Assembly (NCBI GenBank): GCA_903876615.1
Contig: CAIRAS010000044.1
Span: forward strand, 1-9,041
DNA from: an uncultured Holophagaceae bacterium
GTDB lineage: Bacteria > Acidobacteriota > Holophagae > Holophagales > Holophagaceae
Direction: 5' to 3'
Length of the DNA stretch: 9,041 nucleotides
Below the pieces are notes generated by a model. That model did no database searches and was not told the DNA's origin. It worked only from the letters and a program-made list of their open reading frames with translations. Made by a program: the position numbers and the translations under genes. Positions 6,288 to 9,041 of this stretch are shown here, one piece after another (position 1 is the stretch's first letter; each line of letters opens with the position of its first letter).

Positions 6288-7652
6288 CTACTCTTCCACC
6301 ACGCCCTTGAGCCAGGCCTTGCCCCGCAGGCGCTCGACGCTGACTTCCGGGAACAGGTCCAGGGGGCTCTTGCCCTCCAGCCCGATGCGGGGCACCGCAG
6401 CGCAGCTGAAGCCCAGGCGGGCGCCCTCCTGGAGGCGTAGGGGCAGCTGGGCCACGGGCCGCACCTCGCCGGTGAGGCCCACCTCGCCCATGAAGAGGCA
6501 CTTCTCCGCCAGCAGCCGGCCACCGGCGCTGCTGCAGAGGGCCGCGATCACGGCCAGATCCGCGGCGGGATCCTCGATTTCCAGGCCCCCGGCGACGTTA
6601 AGATAGACGTCCCGATCATGGAGCTGCACACCGCCGCGCCGCTCGGCCACGGCGCAGAGCATGGCCAGGCGCTGGCCGTCGATGCCCAGGGCCGTGCGCC
6701 GGGGGATGCCCAGGCCCGCCGAGGCCACCAGGGCCTGGATCTCCACCACCATGGGCCGCGTGCCGCTCAGCACCACCGTGGCGGCGCAGCCCGGACGCGG
6801 CTCGGCGTCCAGGAAGAAGGGGTTGCCCTCGGCCGGCACCAGGCCTCGCTCGGTCATGGCGAAGACGCCCAGCTCGAAGGCGGCGCCGAAGCGGTTTTTC
6901 AGGGCGCGCAAGAGGCGATGGTGGTGGTGCCGGTCCCCCTCGAAGGCGAGCACCGTGTCCACCAGGTGCTCCAGCACCTTGGGGCCCGCGAGGCTGCCGT
7001 CCTTGGTGACGTGGCCCACCAGCACCAGGGGCGTGCCCGTGGTCTTGGCCCAGCGGGTCAGCAGGGCCGCGCAGCCGCGCACCTGGCTCACGCTGCCGGC
7101 GCTGCTCTCGAAGTCCGGATCGAAGAGGGTCTGGATGCTGTCCACCAGCAGCAGGTCCGGCTTCATGCGCTCGGCTTCCTCGAGAATGCGGCGCACATCG
7201 GTCTCCGCCAGCAGGTGGATGCCGGGGTATTCCGCGCCCAGGCGCTGGGCCCGCAGCTTGATCTGGCGCTCGCTCTCCTCGCCGCTGGCATAGAGCACGG
7301 CGCCCGTGGCCGTGGCGGCCCACTGCAGCAGCAGGGTGGACTTGCCGATGCCGGGTTCGCCGCCCAGCAGCACCACCATGCCCGGCACCACGCCGCCGCC
7401 CAGCACCCGGTCCAGTTCGAGGATGCCCGTGGGCACCCGCTGGGCATCGGAGACTTCCACATCCTGCAGCGCCACGGGGCCGACGTAGTGGCTCTGGGCG
7501 AAGGCCGAGCCGGCCCGCTGCAGGTCCCGCTTCAGGGTCCCGCGCACTTCCTGCACCGAGTCCCAGGCTCCGCAGGCCGTGCACTTCCCGAGCGCCTTGG
7601 GATGGCGCGCTCCACAGGCCGTGCACTCGAACAGCGGCGTGGCCTTGGCCAT
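6288..7652 (-). CDS. radA: DNA repair protein RadA (Sms)
   Basis: RadA is a 454-residue, full-length ATP-dependent helicase-like protein that promotes branch migration and processing of recombination intermediates. An N-terminal zinc ribbon uses C10, C13, C24 and C27. The RecA-like ATPase has Walker A GEPGIGKST (98-106), Walker B LLLVDSIQ (167-174) and the RadA-specific KNRFG motif (252-256). Residues ~290-454 form the Lon-like C-terminal domain (AGGLEIEDPAADLAVIAAL). The start ATG at 7652 has AAGGTAGG upstream, overlapping the end of the preceding gene. It is the last gene of a minus-strand trio, 12 bp after the B12-binding gene. Its final 78 bp are duplicated at 4396-4473. Identification is certain. 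Confidence 0.98.
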   Translation of the reverse strand: MAKATPLFECTACGARHPKALGKCTACGAWDSVQEVRGTLKRDLQRAGSAFAQSHYVGPVALQDVEVSDAQRVPTGILELDRVLGGGVVPGMVVLLGGEPGIGKSTLLLQWAATATGAVLYASGEESERQIKLRAQRLGAEYPGIHLLAETDVRRILEEAERMKPDLLLVDSIQTLFDPDFESSAGSVSQVRGCAALLTRWAKTTGTPLVLVGHVTKDGSLAGPKVLEHLVDTVLAFEGDRHHHHRLLRALKNRFGAAFELGVFAMTERGLVPAEGNPFFLDAEPRPGCAATVVLSGTRPMVVEIQALVASAGLGIPRRTALGIDGQRLAMLCAVAERRGGVQLHDRDVYLNVAGGLEIEDPAADLAVIAALCSSAGGRLLAEKCLFMGEVGLTGEVRPVAQLPLRLQEGARLGFSCAAVPRIGLEGKSPLDLFPEVSVERLRGKAWLKGVVEE

Positions 7653-7664
7653 GACTGCCTACCT

Positions 7665-8063
7665 TCAGTCCTGGACGGCTTGGCGGATGAAGGCGACGAT
7701 GTCATCGGTGTTGGTGCCGGGCTGGAAGATCTCCCGGATGCCGATGGCCTTGAGGGCGGGGATGTCCTCGTCGGGGATGATGCCTCCGGCGAAGACCAGC
7801 ACATCCTCGGCGCCCTGAGCCTTCAGCAGGCGCATGACCTCGGGGAAGATCTGGTTGTGGGCGCCACTGAGGATGCTCATGCCGAGCACCCGGGCGTCCT
7901 CCTGCACCACGGCCGCAGCGATCTGCACCGGCGTCTGACGCAGCCCCGTGTAGATGACCTCCATGCCCGCGTCACGCAGGGCGCGGGCCACCACCTTGGC
8001 GCCCCGATCGTGGCCATCGAGGCCCGGCTTGGCGATGACGATGCGGATGGGCGCTTGGCTCAT
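7665..8063 (-). CDS. Cobalamin-binding subunit (C-terminal domain) of methylmalonyl-CoA mutase family
   Basis: This 132-residue stand-alone B12-binding domain has the hallmark D16-G-H18-D-R-G21 (DxHxxG), where the His ligates cobalt in the base-off/His-on form. It is followed by S63-I-L65 and the G93-G94 turn that holds the nucleotide tail. The family converts succinyl-CoA/methylmalonyl-CoA or related acyl-CoA isomers; the domain needs a separate catalytic TIM-barrel subunit, which is not in this window. Several bacteria and archaea split the mutase this way. A GGAG site lies upstream of the ATG at 8063. It sits 16 bp after trmL and 12 bp before radA, so it is probably co-transcribed with both. 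Which mutase (methylmalonyl, isobutyryl or ethylmalonyl type) it serves cannot be told from this domain alone. Confidence 0.93.
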   Translation of the reverse strand: MSQAPIRIVIAKPGLDGHDRGAKVVARALRDAGMEVIYTGLRQTPVQIAAAVVQEDARVLGMSILSGAHNQIFPEVMRLLKAQGAEDVLVFAGGIIPDEDIPALKAIGIREIFQPGTNTDDIVAFIRQAVQD

Positions 8064-8079
8064 GGTGGGGCTCCGTGGC

Positions 8080-8535
8080 TTACCAGCCTTCAGTCTGCCT
8101 CAACGCCTCGTAAAGACCAATGGCTGCGGCCTGGGCCAGATTGAGGCTGCGGTGGTGGTCGCCCAGCATGGGGATCCGCACCAGGTGGTCGGCATGGGCC
8201 TCGAGGAGCTCTGGAGGCAGCCCCACGGTCTCCCGGCCAAACACCAGGCCATCGCCGTAGGCCCAGGGCACCTGGGTGTGGCGGCGGGCGCCCTTGGTGC
8301 TGAAAAACCACAGGTTCTGGGTGGGAGTCCGGGCCAGGAAGTCGGCCCAGTCCGTGTACTGGACCGGGTCCAGCTTCTCCCAGTAGTCCAGCCCCGCCCG
8401 GCGCACCTGGGCGTCTGAGGTGTCGAAGCCCAGCGGCTGGATCAGGTGGAGCTTCACGTTGTTGTTCACACAGAGCCGCCCGATGCTTCCGGTGTTCTGC
8501 GGAATCTCGGGCTGGTGCAAGATGATGTGGAACAT
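8080..8535 (-). CDS. trmL: tRNA (cytidine/uridine(34)-2'-O)-methyltransferase TrmL
   Basis: This 151-residue SPOUT-class methyltransferase is the usual length for TrmL, which 2'-O-methylates the wobble base of tRNA-Leu isoacceptors using S-adenosylmethionine. Visible motifs are [14 protein letters not shown] (9-22), FGRETVGLP (99-107), IPM (121-123) and [16 protein letters not shown] (129-144), the last forming the trefoil-knot cofactor site. The frame stays open upstream to about 9009, but that stretch lies antisense to the HIT gene and lacks family similarity. The start at 8535 (MFHIIL) matches the family and has GGGAG 6-7 bases upstream. It is the first gene of the trmL - B12 subunit - radA trio and is head to head with the HIT gene. 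Confidence 0.96.
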   Translation of the reverse strand: MFHIILHQPEIPQNTGSIGRLCVNNNVKLHLIQPLGFDTSDAQVRRAGLDYWEKLDPVQYTDWADFLARTPTQNLWFFSTKGARRHTQVPWAYGDGLVFGRETVGLPPELLEAHADHLVRIPMLGDHHRSLNLAQAAAIGLYEALRQTEGW

Positions 8536-8546
8536 AGGAGGCTCCC
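8536..8546. promoter_or_regulatory. Abutting ribosome binding sites of the divergent HIT and trmL genes
   Basis: Only 12 bp (8536-8547) separate the two start codons. The plus strand has AGGAGG (8536-8541), 6 bases before the HIT ATG. The minus strand reads GGGAGC across 8541-8546, 5 bases before the trmL ATG. There is no room for a promoter between the starts, so each transcript must begin inside the other gene, giving overlapping 5' ends. Confidence 0.75.
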
Positions 8547-8547
8547 G

Positions 8548-8895
8548 ATGAACGATTGCCTGTTCTGCAAGATCGCGCGGAAGGAGATCCCCGCCGCCGT
8601 CGTCTACGAAGACGATACTCTGCTCGCATTCAAGGACATCAATCCCCAGGCGCCGGTCCACCTCCTGCTCATCCCGAAGGCCCACTGCGAGAACCTCAAC
8701 GACCTGACCCCCGAGACCGCCGAGGCCGCCGCCCGCATCCCGGGGGTGGCCGCCCAGCTGGCCCGGGACCACGGCGTGGCCGAGGCCGGCTGGCGGCTCA
8801 CCACCAACTGCGGTGTCGAAGGCGGGCAGGGCGTCTACCACCTTCACTTCCATGTCATCGGCGGCAAGCCCCTCGGCGGCCGGGTCTGCAGGTAG
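8548..8895 (+). CDS. hinT: HIT family (HinT-like) nucleotide-binding hydrolase
   Basis: This 115-residue protein has the usual HinT length. It begins NDCLFCKI, with Cys4 and Cys7 as in zinc-carrying HinT-like members, and continues VYEDDTLLAFKDINPQAPVH. The C-terminal catalytic histidine triad is H98-L-H100-F-H102-V-I. HinT enzymes hydrolyse purine nucleoside phosphoramidates such as adenylyl-lysine species; their physiological substrate is often unclear. The frame extends upstream to 8446, but those codons lie over trmL. The ATG at 8548 has a perfect AGGAGG 6 bases upstream and aligns with the family start. It ends 64 bp before the response regulator gene. The branch between HinT and other HIT proteins is less sure than the family. 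Confidence 0.95.
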   Translation: MNDCLFCKIARKEIPAAVVYEDDTLLAFKDINPQAPVHLLLIPKAHCENLNDLTPETAEAAARIPGVAAQLARDHGVAEAGWRLTTNCGVEGGQGVYHLHFHVIGGKPLGGRVCR

Positions 8896-8959
8896 CAGGT
8901 GCTTTCGACTATTCTGGTCCCATGGCCCGTTGCCATCTCCACCTGGAGCTCTGAGGCCC

Positions 8960-9041
8960 ATGCCGCGGATCCACATCATCGACGACGACCCGACGATCCG
9001 CCTCAGCACCGAGCTGCTCCTGGGGGCCCTGGGGTTCGAGA
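8960..9041 (+). CDS. Response regulator, N-terminal fragment (3' end outside window)
   Basis: Twenty-seven codons are visible before the right edge. They read MPRIHIIDDDPTIRLSTELL and continue into LGALGFE, the first strand and helix of a CheY-like receiver. The acidic cluster D8-D9-D10 would bind Mg2+ for phosphorylation. The phospho-acceptor Asp and any output domain lie outside the window. The ribosome binding site is modest: GAGG at 8953-8956 is only 3 bases away and GGAG at 8945-8948 is 11 bases away. It lies 64 bp after the HIT gene on the same strand, which allows co-transcription. Confidence 0.85.
   Translation, partial: MPRIHIIDDDPTIRLSTELLLGALGFE

Larger units (their letters stand above)
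4480..6365. repeat. Tandem segmental duplication, copy 2
   Basis: This copy holds the 31-codon fragment of the helical-repeat gene (4480-4572, minus), the intergenic region, the second PilZ gene (plus) and the genuine radA 3' end (6288-6365, minus). Relative to copy 1 it carries 13 extra bases between the PilZ and radA stops (around 6277-6289), flanked by GGCT on both sides, consistent with a slippage indel. Confidence 0.92.

Noticed and set aside
6618..8144. A 508-codon open frame on the plus strand
   Set aside because: It is antisense to radA and the B12-binding gene, both of which carry full sets of family motifs. The frame's residues are rich in His/Gly/Ala/Arg, typical of shadow frames.
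8905..8925. A possible promoter (TATTCT near 8911-8917) before the response regulator
   Set aside because: No matching -35 element at a usual distance could be found, so it is not reported as a feature.
8922..8954. A ten-codon leader ORF (MARCHLHLEL) ending 5 bp before the response regulator
   Set aside because: There is no ribosome binding site, no run of a regulatory amino acid and no attenuator hairpin. It is probably chance.
8536..9009. An N-terminal extension of TrmL of about 158 residues
   Set aside because: The extension is antisense to the HIT gene and absent from the TrmL family. MFHIIL at 8535 is the family start.
1..9041. CRISPR array, tRNA/rRNA genes, insertion sequences or phage genes
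   Set aside because: No short regularly spaced repeats, no tRNA-like cloverleaf sequences, and no transposase or integrase motifs were seen on either strand. The only repeats are the Ig coding units and the segmental duplication.

Overview
The window is G+C-rich with dense genes. Codons favour G/C at the third position, long spurious open frames lie antisense to real genes, and GTG or TTG starts occur. The gene set (secreted Ig-like repeats with a dockerin, an FG-Gly-rich lipoprotein, PilZ proteins, a stand-alone B12-binding mutase subunit) would fit an Acidobacteriota genome of the Holophaga/Geothrix type. That placement is an inference from gene style, not a proven assignment.

Layout. (1) Positions 1-1735, plus strand: the 3' part of a large secreted protein built from ~96-residue Ig-like repeats and ending in a type I dockerin, followed 11 bp later by a lipoprotein whose mature part resembles a cohesin fold. 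(2) Positions 1756-2718, minus strand: a protein with a winged-helix-like head and helical repeats. (3) Positions 3074-4393 and 4953-6272, plus strand: two paralogous 439-residue proteins, each a YcgR-like N-domain, a PilZ domain, a proline-rich linker and a degenerate receiver domain. (4) Positions 6288-8535, minus strand: trmL, a B12-binding mutase subunit and radA, closely spaced as an operon. (5) Positions 8548-8895, plus strand: a HinT-like HIT protein, head to head with trmL. (6) From 8960, plus strand: the start of a response regulator that runs off the right edge.

The most notable structure is a tandem duplication of about 1.85-1.89 kb covering 2626-6365. The repeated unit is [head of the helical-repeat gene, minus] - [intergenic region] - [PilZ/pseudoreceiver gene, plus] - [tail of radA, minus]. 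At the junction (around 4474) the two flanking fragments are joined in frame into a 58-codon chimeric ORF (4396-4572): about 31 residues of the helical-repeat protein's head followed by the last 25 residues of RadA. The two PilZ copies have diverged to about two-thirds identity in the N-terminal 130 residues, but are about 90% identical at the C-terminus and nearly identical over the radA tail. This suggests gene conversion from the radA side. The upstream copy has lost part of the PilZ signature, which suggests the two proteins differ in ligand response.

How the genes may work together: the PilZ/pseudoreceiver proteins look like cyclic-di-GMP readers with a phosphorylation-dead receiver as a protein-binding module. 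The divergent winged-helix/helical-repeat protein shares their intergenic region and may be co-regulated with them or act with them. RadA (recombination), TrmL (tRNA wobble methylation) and the mutase subunit are housekeeping genes co-transcribed by convenience.
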